From Glandiceps talaboti (taxonomy: Eukaryota > Hemichordata > Enteropneusta > Spengelidae): a stretch of 64,000 nt of DNA. Below the pieces are notes generated by a model that saw nothing but the letters and a program-made list of their open reading frames with translations, was not told where the DNA came from and made no database searches. The translations under genes and the position numbers were made by a program. Location of the stretch: assembly GCF_964340395.1 (NCBI RefSeq), contig NC_135556.1:10765001-10829000 (forward strand), in the 5' to 3' direction. Below, in pieces: positions 1 through 14,200 of this stretch (position 1 is its first letter; the number at the start of each line of letters is the position of its first letter).

Positions 1-1743
1 GTAATTTGACCCAAACATTTCTTTGATTTCATCAAAATATATACTCAGGTGCAGCTAACGAGTCAATAGAATATTCGGAATTCTCTCGAAATATCGAAAA
101 AAAATGTTAATGGACCATAATGACACTTGTTAGTTTTATTGTACAGCATATGAAGGGGAAAGTGAATGCTATTCATACAACTGTGTGTATGTGTTCTCTC
201 ACTGCAACATGTCCGCATGCCTACGACATACTACCCAGTCAGAGTTTAATGTCTCCGTCTCCCCTTTCCGTCTCCCCATATCTGAATACTGCACTGCCCT
301 CTCACCGTCATTCAGTTTCATCTTCTCTTCCAAAAAGACATATTTTTGGATTAAATTAAACTCCATGACGACAATGACTCGTGCTGGCACACCGCATGAA
401 ATTTTAAAGCATCTCACATCTTTTCATTACAATTTTCCCTCCTTTAGATTTCACAAAATGTGAAATGTTCAAAGCCTGCCCTGATTACTGACACATTTTC
501 CTTCTTCCTTTGCCTTCTCAGCTGACCAATATACTAAACTAACGAACAAAAAACCTAGCTTTGTTGGTTGCACCTGTATACTGCTCAGCTCAATGACGAA
601 CATTCGACCGACACACTCTTACTTCTATCTCAGAGAGTGGTCTGAACTCGATCTATTAACTCAGGATTTCGTTCGTGTCTATTTGCGATGGTTATGGAGC
701 GTGACGAACTATACCGTAGAACAGAGACTTTGTAATGATAGATTTACGTCGTCGTAAACCACGGCCTCTTTTACGGCGCCGTCCAAGACACATTTTTCGA
801 TGTATCCAGAAGAAAAATATTAAGTTCTGGTTTGCGAGAATGTAGATTTTGAGCCTAACACAAAATGTACTTCCTTCAACAAAACATAACCATTATGAAA
901 ATCTAAGCAATATTAATAAATGCAAATTTAAGTAAAATATAACAAAAAAAAAACAAAACGAACGTTACTCTAGAAATGATTTGGAACATCGTAGCCCTTG
1001 CAGGGAGAAACGTTCCCACAACTTCCCTGGGAAAAAGAATTACTAGAGCCTTTGCCGTATCGTGAAAGGTTATCGAACTCGGTACGGTCGAGTCGTTATC
1101 TTTTTCAAAATAAAAGTGCAGTTTGGTTTTCCACCATCTCGTTTTCAAGGAATCGCCACTCTCGCACTTTCCCATATGAGTCGGTATGAACACTTTCTTT
1201 GGTGGCCATTTTGACGTCTCAAAAATGTTAATGCATGGATTCATATTGAAATCGTCACTTTGAGACCGTTTTCCATTTCTGAAAGTTTGAGTTTTCGAAT
1301 ATATAGTAACCATGGTAACGTGAAAGGTTAATGTGAGGCGCATAGTCTCTTTTTTTACAACCGAGGACGATCGATGTTTAATAGGATATACTGGTTTTAC
1401 TTGGCCTGTTTACTACGCTTAATACATTTAATTCGTTTAATCTCCCAAACACGAGAGTATGGGAAATATACGTAAGGGTCGTGAACAGGCTAGTTTTTTG
1501 CTGAGACTGTCTTCAATATGTAAACAGGCAATATATATTTAATAATAAAACCACATTCAAAAAATATATATTTCCCAACGTATAACCACTTCCTCGTTAT
1601 AATTTTCATAAATAATTTCATTTTTTTATCAGCATTTTAGTCTGAATGTGAAATAGAATTGACACATACTCAAGTGACAACCATTCATTATCGGCTTATT
1701 TATCGAGTTATACCTACATACATACATACATACATACATACAT

Positions 1744-1798
<55 letters not shown>

Positions 1799-2130
1799 TA
1801 CATACATACATACATACATACATACATACATACATACATACATACATACATACATACATACATACATACATACATACATACATACATACATACATACATA
1901 CATACATACATAACGTATATTATAAATATACGTATATAAAATATAAGCTTACTAAACTATGCTACATATTTTGCGGTATGCAGTTGTTTGTTTTTGAAAT
2001 TTATTTCTGTATTTAGTCACCAGTTTTTGTTGCCACTAAATAAAGTTTATTTACATATAATTTTGAGTTTTATAAAGGAAGTAATCGATGATATTATACT
2101 TAAGTTATAGTTACTTCTCCCCCCTTTCAA
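1..2130. other. Upstream intergenic DNA, no gene recognised
   Basis: AT-rich sequence with only short ORFs. The longest non-repeat one (903-1343, minus, 146 codons) resembles no family I know. Apart from the microsatellite, nothing is supported. Confidence 0.5.
1711..1912. repeat. Compound microsatellite (TACA)n(CA)n(CATA)n
   Basis: About 200 bp of TACA units interrupted by a pure CA tract (about 1760-1793). All reading frames here (Met-Tyr-Val-Cys or His-Thr-Tyr-Ile repeats) are repeat artefacts. Confidence 0.98.
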
Positions 2131-2134
2131 CGGG

Positions 2135-2203
2135 TTCCGGAAACGACTAGCATTCTGGGAGTTCTTACTACGCAAGCGTGAGACAGAAATCCAAGATGGT
2201 GGG
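2135..2203 (+). promoter_or_regulatory. POMP core promoter candidate: ETS, ZNF143-like and YY1-like motifs
   Basis: TTCCGGAAA (2135-2143) is an ETS-type core. GCATTCTGGGAGTT followed by CTTACTAC (2150-2171) resembles the reverse complement of the ZNF143/Staf element (ACTACAATTCCCAGAATGC). CCAAGATGGTGG at the start codon resembles a YY1 site (AAGATGGCGG). These motifs typify TATA-less housekeeping promoters, consistent with POMP. The motifs are visible in the sequence; binding is inferred from known consensus sites. Confidence 0.5.
2196..2198 (+). CDS. POMP: POMP coding exon 1 (start codon only)
   Basis: The ATG sits in CCAAGATGGTGGGT, and the donor GTGGGT follows it immediately, leaving phase 0. 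Exon 2 opens in phase 0 with no upstream methionine of its own. The donor is weaker than the consensus; a start in an unseen upstream exon is the alternative. Confidence 0.55.
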
Positions 2204-5200
2204 TAACATGTTCTGTGATAATTATTTCTTGTATTTATTGTCAGTGGTTTTGGTGTTTAAGGCTATGAAGTAGTAGATTTTGCATAATTCGTGTAAGTTA
2301 ACATATCAAAATCGTCAAACGATTCATGTGCATACTAACTTGCACAACGATGTGTGTCGCTCAACTCAATGACAACCCGATGTCGACGGCCATTGGCATT
2401 ACTTGCACATTTTCATTGTTTTGACTAAACACCACTGGTATTACTGGGTCTAACGGCACGTCTCTGCCATCTCCAATTGAGTAATTGTTAAGGAACAACG
2501 GACTATGGTTACTCGCTGCAGTTTTCTCTCCTGATTCTGCTTGCCAGTCCCTTGTTACCTCCATGCCTAATCTTGCAGACGGAGGCCGGTGTACGGACGT
2601 GATTCTGACCATATAGTAGTAATACTAGGGAGGAGAGCTCGAGAGGGGCATAGTCAGAATCTCCATCTGCTAGCAGGACTACTATCACTTCTGTCGGAAA
2701 TTGGGGTAATTTAAAAGTGGGACAAGTTGAATTGTTTCAATCCAATCCAATCACAGTTGCACGAGTTTTAACACAATCTCTTGTCAAAGAAGGTGTATCA
2801 TTCAGTGTTGGTGTTATGGTAGGTTTTCTGGGGTCTGTTTTAAATATTACTGTATCACCATTTGTATTAACTCTGAACCAGCTAATGATGGCTGGTCCTC
2901 AATGGACTTTATTACGTAAAAGTGATCAAACTTTTGAACTACAGTGCTAACCACGACAACAGTGAGTGCAATTTGAAGCAACTGTAGCCTACATGTAGAA
3001 TCCAGTTGTGTTGGATTTTGTTCTCACCGTTCCCCTACCACACCTGGCATTTTCTGCCATTTATTCCAACCATGAATTAGATTATGCTTTCCCACAGCGA
3101 CAATAGGGAACTTGCAATCCAGACTGAGCATGCTCAGACGCAAAGGACTATGGGATTATCTGTGGTTATCATAGTAACTTATCTGGAGCTACTGATAAAA
3201 TAAACCTCCCACACTTGTCAGGGTTTAATATGAATTGATTGTTGGTGGTCATAAACCATGTAACAATATTGTTTATGATACTAATTGATTAGTATTTATT
3301 ATCACATTTCCCATGATGCAACATTCAACATGGCGAGTTTGCAAGTTTACCTTAAATATGGTATATTATGTTTCCATTATACAGTTCAACCCTGTGAGTT
3401 GATTCTAATCACATGGTGACGCTATTGGTGTTGTCTTGTATCAGGAAAAATTTCAAACCCAATAAGAATGTGTACCTGATTTCTAGCCAAAGCTTCATGT
3501 AAGTAAACGGCTGCTAGACAAATGTTAGGTGTGGTAGGGGAATTGTGAGAGTAACAAATTCCCACATGACCGGATTCTAGACTACAGCGACTGCAGTTTT
3601 AGGATAAGTTTTCCAGGGATGTTTTTATGCTTATTCCTTGTGAATGCTAAAGCATGTATTTCAGCCATATGTCAACCTACAATGACACATTGGCCTCCCA
3701 CACCTCTCCAGTGTTATTCCCCTGAAAATAATGACACGAATCACTCAACAACAGAATAAACAGGTTTTGTCTATTGTCTGTAGCAAGTACTAGTTTGGAA
3801 CCCATTACCTTATAAGGTGTGGAAAACACTGATTTCATAGAATTGACTAATATTACCTGTCCATTCTATGAAATCATGTAATGTGTTTACTTTAGAAGGG
3901 TAGTATCCATTGTTAGTAACTTTGTCACGCTTTGAAAGCATGTTTTTTCTATTGTTTTCAGAAAATCAGTTTTGAACACATTACCTTTCAAAATGTGGTG
4001 ATCCACGATTTCAGAGAATTTATTGTAACTTAATTCACCTTAAAATTCCATGAAATCATGTAATAACTTTCGTTGGTATCCATTGTTAGTAAATGTGTTA
4101 CATAATGGAAGTATGTGTTGTTCTGTGCATTTTAGTAGTTGTTGAATATATCTGGAGGGTGAGTCCTGAATTAAACAGATTATTACTGCCTTGTCTGTCT
4201 AGGAATTGAACACATGTGGTCAAGAGGACTAAAAAATCATTTTATTATAAATGAAATTTGAAAATATGCTCAAAATACGGTTTGCTTCTGCTTCTGCTTG
4301 ATACTGTGTACCTTGCGGTTATCTTGTACATCATATCAGTGTGGTACTGGGGTGATGTGATGAGTTTACAATTTTTGATGTGCTCTAGTTCTCATTTCTT
4401 GTATTTAAGTTTGCTTGTTGGAGAAGTGTTTTGATAGAGTTGATGTCCTTGGCAGCATGAATAGTTGGGGGTAACCGGGGCATGCATATTACCCTGGGTA
4501 GTACCGGATCCATCTGGGGTATATTGAATATCGATAGCAAGTTTTATTGAATGACAAGTCATGCAGGACACGTGGGCCTGTGCTTTGCCTTGTAGTTCTG
4601 ACTGTGTCTTCTGGTTTAAGTTGAATATTGAGGGCTTGATACCATGGATTTCTTTGTAGGGTCTATTTCAGTGAAGTTGAAGGATATAAGCATGTCATTA
4701 GATTTCACCTAAATCAAAGAATGACATCACAGGCTCGTAAGACCACCATAAACCTAACAAAGTTGGATGTTGACATCAAATAAATTTATGATGGAGGTTG
4801 TTATGATTTACTTCTCTGCCTAAAATGGATGTACTGTACAATTGCATGGAGACAAAAGTCAGTGTTTCCATTACTACTCACCATGTGACAGTTTCAAACA
4901 TGTACCTAATCAGTCAATCAGCTTTGGTCAGTCATCAGTGGTGTCTCACATTCATTTAAACAATCAACTGTGTGAACCTCAAGGACAATAGTGTGATGTT
5001 ACAGTGTATCATTTGATTGACAGGTCTCCTACAGTGTGTTACCATTGTTGTCCAAGTTTGCTGTTTCCCTACTGGCACATTGCCAAGTTGCTCCATCAGT
5101 TGTTGCTCATTTGTCGTTTCCTCAACTGTCATATTAGAAAGAAGAGCGTGCTTGCTTTCACTTTTTTTATGATAATGTTCATATTCATTTACAAAGGGCA

Positions 5201-8200
5201 ATGACCTACTGTGACGTACATAGTAATGCATTGTCATGTTCTTGAACAAAGTAGTTTTCTCTCATGAGGTAAAAGTTTTGACCATGACTTTGAATTCTTT
5301 TTTTGTGTTGTGTAGGGTTAGGTCGGCCAGTGTTGTCAGCAAATCAATAGAGGAGTTGCACTCAGTCATGTAACACTCATGCCACACTCACTGGGTGAGT
5401 GATACTTTTGATATGGCCATGACTTTGCACTCATTTTCTGTGTTGTTTAGGGTTTTCAGTGGCTCTAGAAGGCCAGTGTTGTCAGCAAATCAAGAGGTGA
5501 GCTGAACTCAGTCATGTAACACTCATGCCACACTCATTTGATGAGTGATACTTATTGGTAAGGTCATGACTTTGCACTCATTTTCGCGTTGTTTAGGATT
5601 TCCAATGGCCATGCAAGGCAAGTTACACAACTGGGTCAGTAGGTGAATTGTATCACTCCAGTAAACCACACTCACTGCATGAGTTATGCTTCTATTTCTA
5701 TTATCACCAAGTGTGAGTAATTGAGAAATTCGGGTTGACTTCTTTCACACAGCCAACAGGTGCTAGTGTACCATTGCCAGTGTGACTCAGAGACAGACTA
5801 ATCTAGCTGGGGAAGCCACGTACATTGTAATATGTGATACCACTTTTGTTGGCTATGAATATTTAGTTTCAATTGTTGAAAAATTTCTTTCATAATGAGG
5901 GTAATTCGAAAAAATTATTGACAGTTGCAGAAAAAATACTTCCCTTGGGCCTTCAATCTGTACATTTGTTTATTCTTGACCACGGAATTATGTCATGTAA
6001 GGTAGCTCCACAAAGAACAAATCCTACTGTAGTGAGACTGTGAGAGTCAACACAATCCAACATCAATATTTTGGGATAATTACAAACATCTTCACAGAAC
6101 ACTATTCTTACATTTAGCAAGACTTACTGATTGGATACTTTATTTTGAAAACATGTATGTTAGAGGTGTTTTGGGGAATCAATGTCTTTTTTCTAAACTT
6201 CACTATTCAGATGTCACAGCTGAGCATATACTCATTGATAAAAATTCATTCAATCATTGAAAACTTGTAGCAATGTGTAGACATTTAGTCTAGATGCTGC
6301 CTGTACATGGAATCATCTCTTCACCCCTCTCGAAAGATCTTGAGATTTGATGTCACAGGTTAGCACTAGAGTAGTAGACACTATGAGTGCGATGAGATTG
6401 ATGTCAGGTGATGGGATATAGATAATGATATGTGCAGTGACAAACATTGATGATTGCATCATGCCTATATTTCACACCAGTTATGTAATAACATTAAACT
6501 TTTTTTTTCATATATTAACACATTGCCTAGATATACAATATTTCTGTAGTACTGAACTTTGACTTTGAACCGACAGGAATGAATGTACATGAATACCCTA
6601 TAATGTCATCGTCGCCACGTTTCTCTTTTCACAGAGTTTCGGGTATCCAACATTGAGAGCTGAGAAGAGAGGAGAAACCACAATCAGTCCAAACAAGGGC
6701 AATTATGGTGTGCAAGATAGATTAGTCACAGGGTAAGATTCGTTTGTCAATTCCTTGTAACTGTAGATGACAAGGGACATAGTCAATTATCTCTAGTGCT
6801 TGACTGTCTTGATGTTACCATATAGTGTAGAAAGAAGGGTGGTAAATTTATATGGTTGTCTACCCACATGTTTCTGTACATGAGTTTCGGTTGTCATCAC
6901 CCGATCCATCATGTAACTTGTAAGTGTGTTTGAAATGACAGAAGGGTAGGAACAGCATGGGTTCTACAGTGCAATCATGATCTGAAAGTGATGAGATGAA
7001 GGAAGTCACAGTACAGTAAACATGTACTATAATATGTTTCTGTCTTTTCGTTTACTGATGTATTTCTTTTGAATTTGATTCCCTGTCATCCGATCCTCAT
7101 CTAAGTGTTTGAAATGATAGAAGCATAGGACCAGCATGGGTTCTACACTGTATCATGATCTGAAATTGGGCAAAGTGAAGGAAGTCGCATCTCAGGTTAC
7201 CGATATTTAGTATGAACAAAAATACAGAGAAACACAACCGTAAACAAAAATGCAGGAATTATAGTATATTTGCCACATGATTGGAAGTTGTGCAGTGTTT
7301 AGTGTGTCAAATTTGAGAGAGAAGAAACCAATTAGAATTATGGTAACATGGTACAGTATTATAGCAAGTGAAATATACAAGTTGTACAGTTGCCACTAGT
7401 AGTCTGAATGACTATTTGAAAGCACTATCCGTATATATTACACACTTTCTATGGGGCACAACAATATACTACGTTAGCGGAACCCTATCCCTCTATACAT
7501 GTGAAATCATAAAGATACCGTATAGGAAGTAGACTAAGTTGCCACACTCTCAGCATTGACTATATAGTATAAGTCAAATGTACTGTACTAACTGTACAGC
7601 TGCCACACTCTCAGGAGTATTTCAGTCTTAAACATGGCATCGAATCTCAAGGGGTAGGGGGGGGGGGTTTGAAAAGATGATTCGATACCATTGATATAGC
7701 ACTAGACCATCTCAGCAGTGACTAAGTCAAATTTACAAACAGTACACAGTTGCCAAACTCTCAGTCGTGACTATAGAGTGAAATGTACAAGCAGTTGTGT
7801 TGCTACACTCTCAGCGGTGACCATGAGATACTTGATTTAAGAGACAGAAACAGAGTGCATGTAATTATACTATATACATTTTACTTGTTGCTATGCCTTC
7901 CATTCCTGCAATCTATCAATTCTTATTATTTGTGACACATATAGCCCAGAGACTTGGCTATTCTGTTTGGCAGTAATGTTGTAAAAGAAACTATGTTGTG
8001 TTTAATAGATAGCCAAACGTCTGGGCTAGGGCACATATGTAAGATAGAACTTAAAACTATCATGCAAGTTGCATTGATTTTTGACTGGTTTGTATTAGCT
8101 GAGCAACAGTTGGTTTAAATGTTATCTTAGACTGGTACACAGCTTTAGTCGTGATAAGGTTGTAAGGCACGTAGTTATGGCCTAATTGTGTTTTTCTGCA

Positions 8201-11200
8201 AGGCATTAACCCTAGAGGAGAAAGTGATATGTGTAAGCGTGAGTTTCAAGATTTTTACATCGTGTGTATAAACAGTGTTACAGTGAAAATAGCATAGAAG
8301 CAGGAAGTGAAATAAAGGAGGTTGATTATGAATATTTATCTCCAGGAAGCAGGCAGAGAACACACTTCTTGGGAGGAATGTGCAACAGGAAAAAGGTCAA
8401 CCGACTTGTCAGGGAGATACTGTAAAGTGGCTATGAGGGAAAGGGTCAACGTTTTGACAATTTAGTGTGCTTTCTGACTTTTAATGCTTATCAACTATGA
8501 AAGAGTTGTCTGTCTCAAGCGATTGCCAAACTGTTGGATCACGATGTTAGTGAAACTTGATCCAAGATGCATGGTGTGTGTAGTAAACATCACCATATTG
8601 AGCAGCGGCTGTCTGTGGTGCATCTATAAATAGCATGATGCAACATTTGGACAGCCCACGGGGTTGTTTGTCTGTGTATGTTATCTCCAGGGATTTGGCA
8701 AAATGGTGTACTGTTTATTTGTTCGGAAGCTTGCTGTACTGTTTGTTTGGTAAATCACTGTGAAAATTAGTACAAGTACGCATGTTTCATAATATGATAT
8801 TGTACAGTAATCAGAGTTGTTTCTACACAAAACTAAATGTGATCTGGTTTGTAGACTTATACTTAAGTTACAGTGTTTATGCGGAATACTAATCATATAT
8901 ATTTTAGTGCTATTAAGTAGATTTATTAGCATCCCACTCCATGTACTGTTTGATTCCCATTCATCAAATGCACTCACAAACGTAAACATGTAACATGTTG
9001 TTTCTTTGAAGTATGGCTTGGATCATATTCTGATTACCAGCTTTCCCAATCATACTACTAAATCTGTAGAACAGGACAGCCTAGAATCTATGCTAACTAC
9101 AAACAATTCAATTTGTAAAGTTGCTATGGAAAAGAATGGCTTGGTCCTAAAGACATTCTTAATGTTAATGCAGACCGTTCAGTTTTCTAAAAAATCAATG
9201 CATAACATCCAAGATTGCATGCCTAATACAAGAAGTTGAATTCATAAAGTTACTTTGAAGCACACAGTTTGTTTCTTGAAATCAATTGAGAACAGAATAA
9301 TTTAGAAAGTTTGACAAATAGAAGTACTATAAGATATTACCTTTAGGATCATTTCTATAGTATGGTATGTATCGTATCTAAAATACTGAAAAGTGATCAT
9401 AGCATTACAATTCCTAAATTTACTATAGAGAAGAATTGCAGACTAACTGTAATTAGCTGTTAATGAATACAAAAAACAACTTCAATCGTTGACTAGTTTT
9501 GCACTTCACCTTTACATGTAAGAGCATAATGATAGAAAATAACTCAATGAAATCAATGTCTATCAACACAGCTGAAAGCAGGATGACTATATTACCTTCT
9601 AGCATGACATGTGTCAATAAATGATGGCCTTGAATCCAATGGTATGGGGAGTTTGCTCTTTCTTAGGGTAGGGAGAAAAGCAAAGTAAGAGCAAATCCTC
9701 ACATAACTAAATTTCAGGTTACTAAATGATCACACAGTAAGTTTTGCTGTTTGATTTTGTAATTATATTGCTTTAGTAGTAAAGGAATACAAGCACAGTT
9801 TCAAATCATCTTTTACTAGTTTTGTACCTCAGTGGACTTTTTCAAGAATTTGTTGTATTGTGTCATACTCATGAAAATGTGTGACTGCACAAAAAACGGG
9901 ATATACTGGATACAGGCAGTGTATTTTTACAGTAAGATAATTTACCTGAAGTCTTCCAAGTATTTCACTGGAAATTCCCTTAAAATTTGTGACTTTCTGT
10001 ACAGGAAACTGTACCCATAATTAAAGTGATGCTATGTTTTGGCATGTAGTAATCCCAGAGTAAGGAAACTTGGTATACTTTATTGGAATTCTTTTGCATC
10101 TCATCGAGATTTGGAAAGAGAACAATTGTGGATTGTCGTCTGTACTGATACAGTCAGTCTATTTTACTAGTGTAAGGAGAATTTACCTGAACTCTCCTAA
10201 ATACTCTCAACAAAAAGTTCTTGTAAATTGATGACTATCTTGTAAAATTGGCAACAAGTCTGTACAGGAAACTCATCCTTAATGCAGTACTATATCTTGG
10301 ATTCAGTGGTGTTTTTTGATAGTGAGAGAAATTAGTGAAGTCTCCCAAATATTTCACTGCGAATTTCCATCAAATTAATTACTATCTGTCCAGGAAACTG
10401 TATCCTTAAAATCTGTACTATGTCTTGGAATGTATGATTCCAGAGTAAAGGAAACTAGGTAAACTTAACCGGAATTCTTCTTGAAGTTTTCTGTGTCTTT
10501 GAGATTGTGAAAGCTTAGCAAGAACACCGACAATACAAAAAATAAATCATATTGAGATTTATATTACATTTAAATCAGTTATACAGGAAGTCTTGAAATA
10601 TTTATGTCCTGATCCAAGAATTTTCTGATGAGGAAAGAAAAAATAGAGGGAGAATTCAGTGAAGGAATAGTCATAACAGTATTCCTAGGAAAGATATTTT
10701 TAGTCTTTTTTTTTCTTCGTTAAAAAAAATTTAATCTGCATCATGAGTATAATTCTTATCTGTGAAAAGGGAAAGTTCTTGTGTGTCCATATCATGTTTG
10801 CTTCCTGGTCTTCACGGATTTATACGCCACCATATCACCAGTGTTATTCCATGCCATCATACTCAGACATAACCTAAGATCTACCAACCCTTTGACCTTG
10901 TTATTGCATCTATCATATATCATAGAGCGGTTTGTGTTAACACAGCATAACCCTGTCAACAGACAGTGAGTTGATGATTTAAAGGCTTTTTGCTATATAC
11001 AATTATACGTATTTAGTGATGCTTTCAAAGGGAAAGTCTGGAAAACTTAGTGTATTTTACTATAATACTGTACATATCTATGTCTCGTTGTGTTGTGAAG
11101 CCCTAGCAGGCTTCTAAACTAAATCTGAGAGACTCAGTGGTAGCTGATACATGTAGTAATTGCACAAATGTCGTATCTCACAGACTAGGTACATTTATCT

Positions 11201-14200
11201 TGAGTTGTCACTACCAAGATCATTGTTACTTGTTTATACGACACCATTTCTATTCATCTAACTATCTAGTGTCTGTAAACTTAGTTTTACTATATAATAC
11301 TAATGTATGGAACTCTTGGATGATAGTCTCCAATATTTTTCTTCGTTCATCCAAGGAAAATATTAGTGATCTAAGGGGTTTTTGTTACTACAAGTCGACA
11401 GACTTTTAAGTCATGAGTATTTTCTGGCTGAATAAAGAAAAATATTGGAGAATAAAATAATTATACCATCACCAGTAATATCAAAGAGAAGTCAGAAAAG
11501 TAATGGCAATTTTGAAAGTTTTGACTCATATTTCGAACACAACAGAACCAGTGACGTAGACACATGTTGTCGTGACATAGAACGACCACAGTATATATTC
11601 CATATTTTTTGTTCAACTTGGCTGATGAATGGTATAATGATACACAAACAGAGAAAGGGTGAAACTTGCATAGATTTTCAAGCCTTGTACACCAGTACCA
11701 TAGTATTTGTGGGAACCTCTAGTAAAATGGCTGGGAAAGTTAGTAAGAGTTTACTTATTCTCAAGTTCATAAGGTTGGAACTTCAAATAATTAGAATACA
11801 TAACCAAGTTGTTATGGGTTTGGCTGCTGTCAAGTTTGGGACAATTGTTCACCACACTGCCATCTAGTGGTGAACTGTAACAATTGTCGTAACATCAACA
11901 GTCATGTTGTTCAAACATAGACATGAACAAAAAGTAATGTGATTGTGTATCTTTTTTTCTTTCTTTTTTTTTTTTATTTATTTACATAACTGCTCTGTCA
12001 AAACCATTTTACATATCACAAGCAAACTGGAAAAAATAAATATACATACAACAAAATAGTTACAGTTCATAAGAAATAAATATAAATTAATCCGTCAAAA
12101 AAGCACTGCCCCGAATAAAAGTGTTTGTCATACTGAAAGCAAATACAAAGGTTAACAATAGTACACTCTCAAAATAATAATCTTTTCCAGAATGGTAAAT
12201 AAGTACATTTCTTTGTTTGATTTATTTTGTACATAAAAGATAGATATTTGTGAAATGAGTCATAGCTTGGGATCGATTTGGGATTTTGTGGGTCATTATT
12301 GAAATTAGCCCAAGCCGCAAATACGCAGTATTTTGCAATAGTAGTCACCATGTTAATAAATCTAATTATTGGAGCAACACTCAGTGGTTTGTAACCAAAG
12401 ACAATAACGTTAAAATCTATTATAACTTGTATGTTCAGCTTCGTACTAAGAAGAGTCTGAACGTGATCCCAGAACAAACCAAGTCTTTGACATTGAAGGA
12501 ACATGTGTTCATATGTGTCCGGTACATTGCATGAACTACATTTGTCGCTGTTGCTTATTCTCCAGCGACAAAGGTTGATTCCACTTGGTAGAATTCTATG
12601 AATAATTTTAAAATTAAAATCTGACAATTTTCTGTCTTGTGATAGAAGAATCGTTTGGTTCGTCCATATTATTCTCCAATGTGATTGTGTATCAAGTATT
12701 CTAGATTTTACCTAGTTATCGTCTGTAAAAAAAATATGCTGTGTTGTGTCACGGTGTGCCTTCATACCACCTGTAACAAAAACACTTTAATACATACATG
12801 ACCTTCACAAGTTGTTCGATTTTACATCACACCCTGTCCCCCGGACTCCCCCCACCAATCTCCTAAAACTAAATAGTCTGGAAGCCATTTAGCATTCTAA
12901 GTTACCAGAAAGCGTGGTGGTTCCATGCGATAAACAAATGTCAAAACACACTTACTGAAACATTCTTGATACAGTGTCTGTACATCATCATGTACATGTA
13001 CTTATCATGTACTATAATATCCGTGCAGTGTTATTCACCAGGTCAGGGAGGTCAATCAAACATATGATCTCAAGCTGGTAGGGGATCTCACAGAAGCAAA
13101 ACTTCTATTTGTTAGATAGCAGACATACATGTATATGACAATACAATATAGTTAGTTTGGAACCGTAAATTGGAAATGAGTGTGATATTTCAATTGATCA
13201 ACTATGGACCCTGATCATGCAATGCATTTGATTATTCAGAGAGTTAATGTTTCTCTCCAAAATAGCGGAATGATATGACCTAGTGATTCTTTGACCAATG
13301 AACAATACATGGTATATTCTCTCTATTTGTAAATACATGTATATTGCTATATCAGTGTAGGTGAATGTGCTTTCAGTGAAACAATGGCTGCTGGTGTTTG
13401 TAGAGTCCAGCGATTTTCACACATTGCTGAGATTTCTTCAAAAACAAGACTTGGATTACAATACAATACAATACAATACAATACAATACAATACAATACA
13501 ATACAATACAATACAATACAATACAATAAAACTTTATTGATCCTTGTCAGGAAGTTATAGTGTCTGCCATAAAAACAAAAACAATTTAAACGAGTAGATA
13601 AAAACAATAAAACGAGTACATAAAAACAAGACTTTCACAATCAATTAAAACGCGTACATAACCAGGATAAAAGAACGACGATAACATTTGTCTTGTAATG
13701 TGTGTAAATGTGTGAAAGTTGTCTCTTTTTTTGTTTCAGCCTTATGGGTATTCCTTTTTAATGCATATAAAATGTTGTGACTGCACATATCAGCACTACC
13801 GAGACTTCTGTACGATAACTTGTCAGGGATTCATCACAACTAGGTCATGATATTTCATATCAAATGAAGTTGGATATCACACGAACAATTGAACAAAAAT
13901 GGTAATTTGTGAAAGACTGAATATTTACTTTGCTTGTTTTATTTTCAGACCAAGTAAAGTCAAAGACGAACTTTCATCCGCTCATCCCCTGGAATATTCA
14001 GAACTAAATGTAAGTATAAGTTTGAACAGTGTCTTTACAACATTATGCTGTCAGATTATTATATTGTACAAAAATGAAATATTTCAATTTATGGTCAGGT
14101 GTAAAAAAGAAATTGTGTGGTTCCGATTACATTCAATTTTAAAATAGGTGGGGTAGGTAGATTTTTTATTTTATTTTATTATATATTTTTTTTCTTGTGT

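Noticed and set aside
903-1343. 146-codon minus-strand ORF upstream of POMP
   Set aside because: No recognisable domain, ends in a hydrophobic AT-rich stretch and has no splice context; most likely chance.
1629-1913. Long ORFs of MYVC or HTYI repeats
   Set aside because: Translation of the TACA/CA microsatellite on both strands; the frame is open only because the repeat lacks stops.
12286-12534. Plus-strand 82-codon ORF
   Set aside because: Antisense shadow of the LINE reverse-transcriptase fragment.
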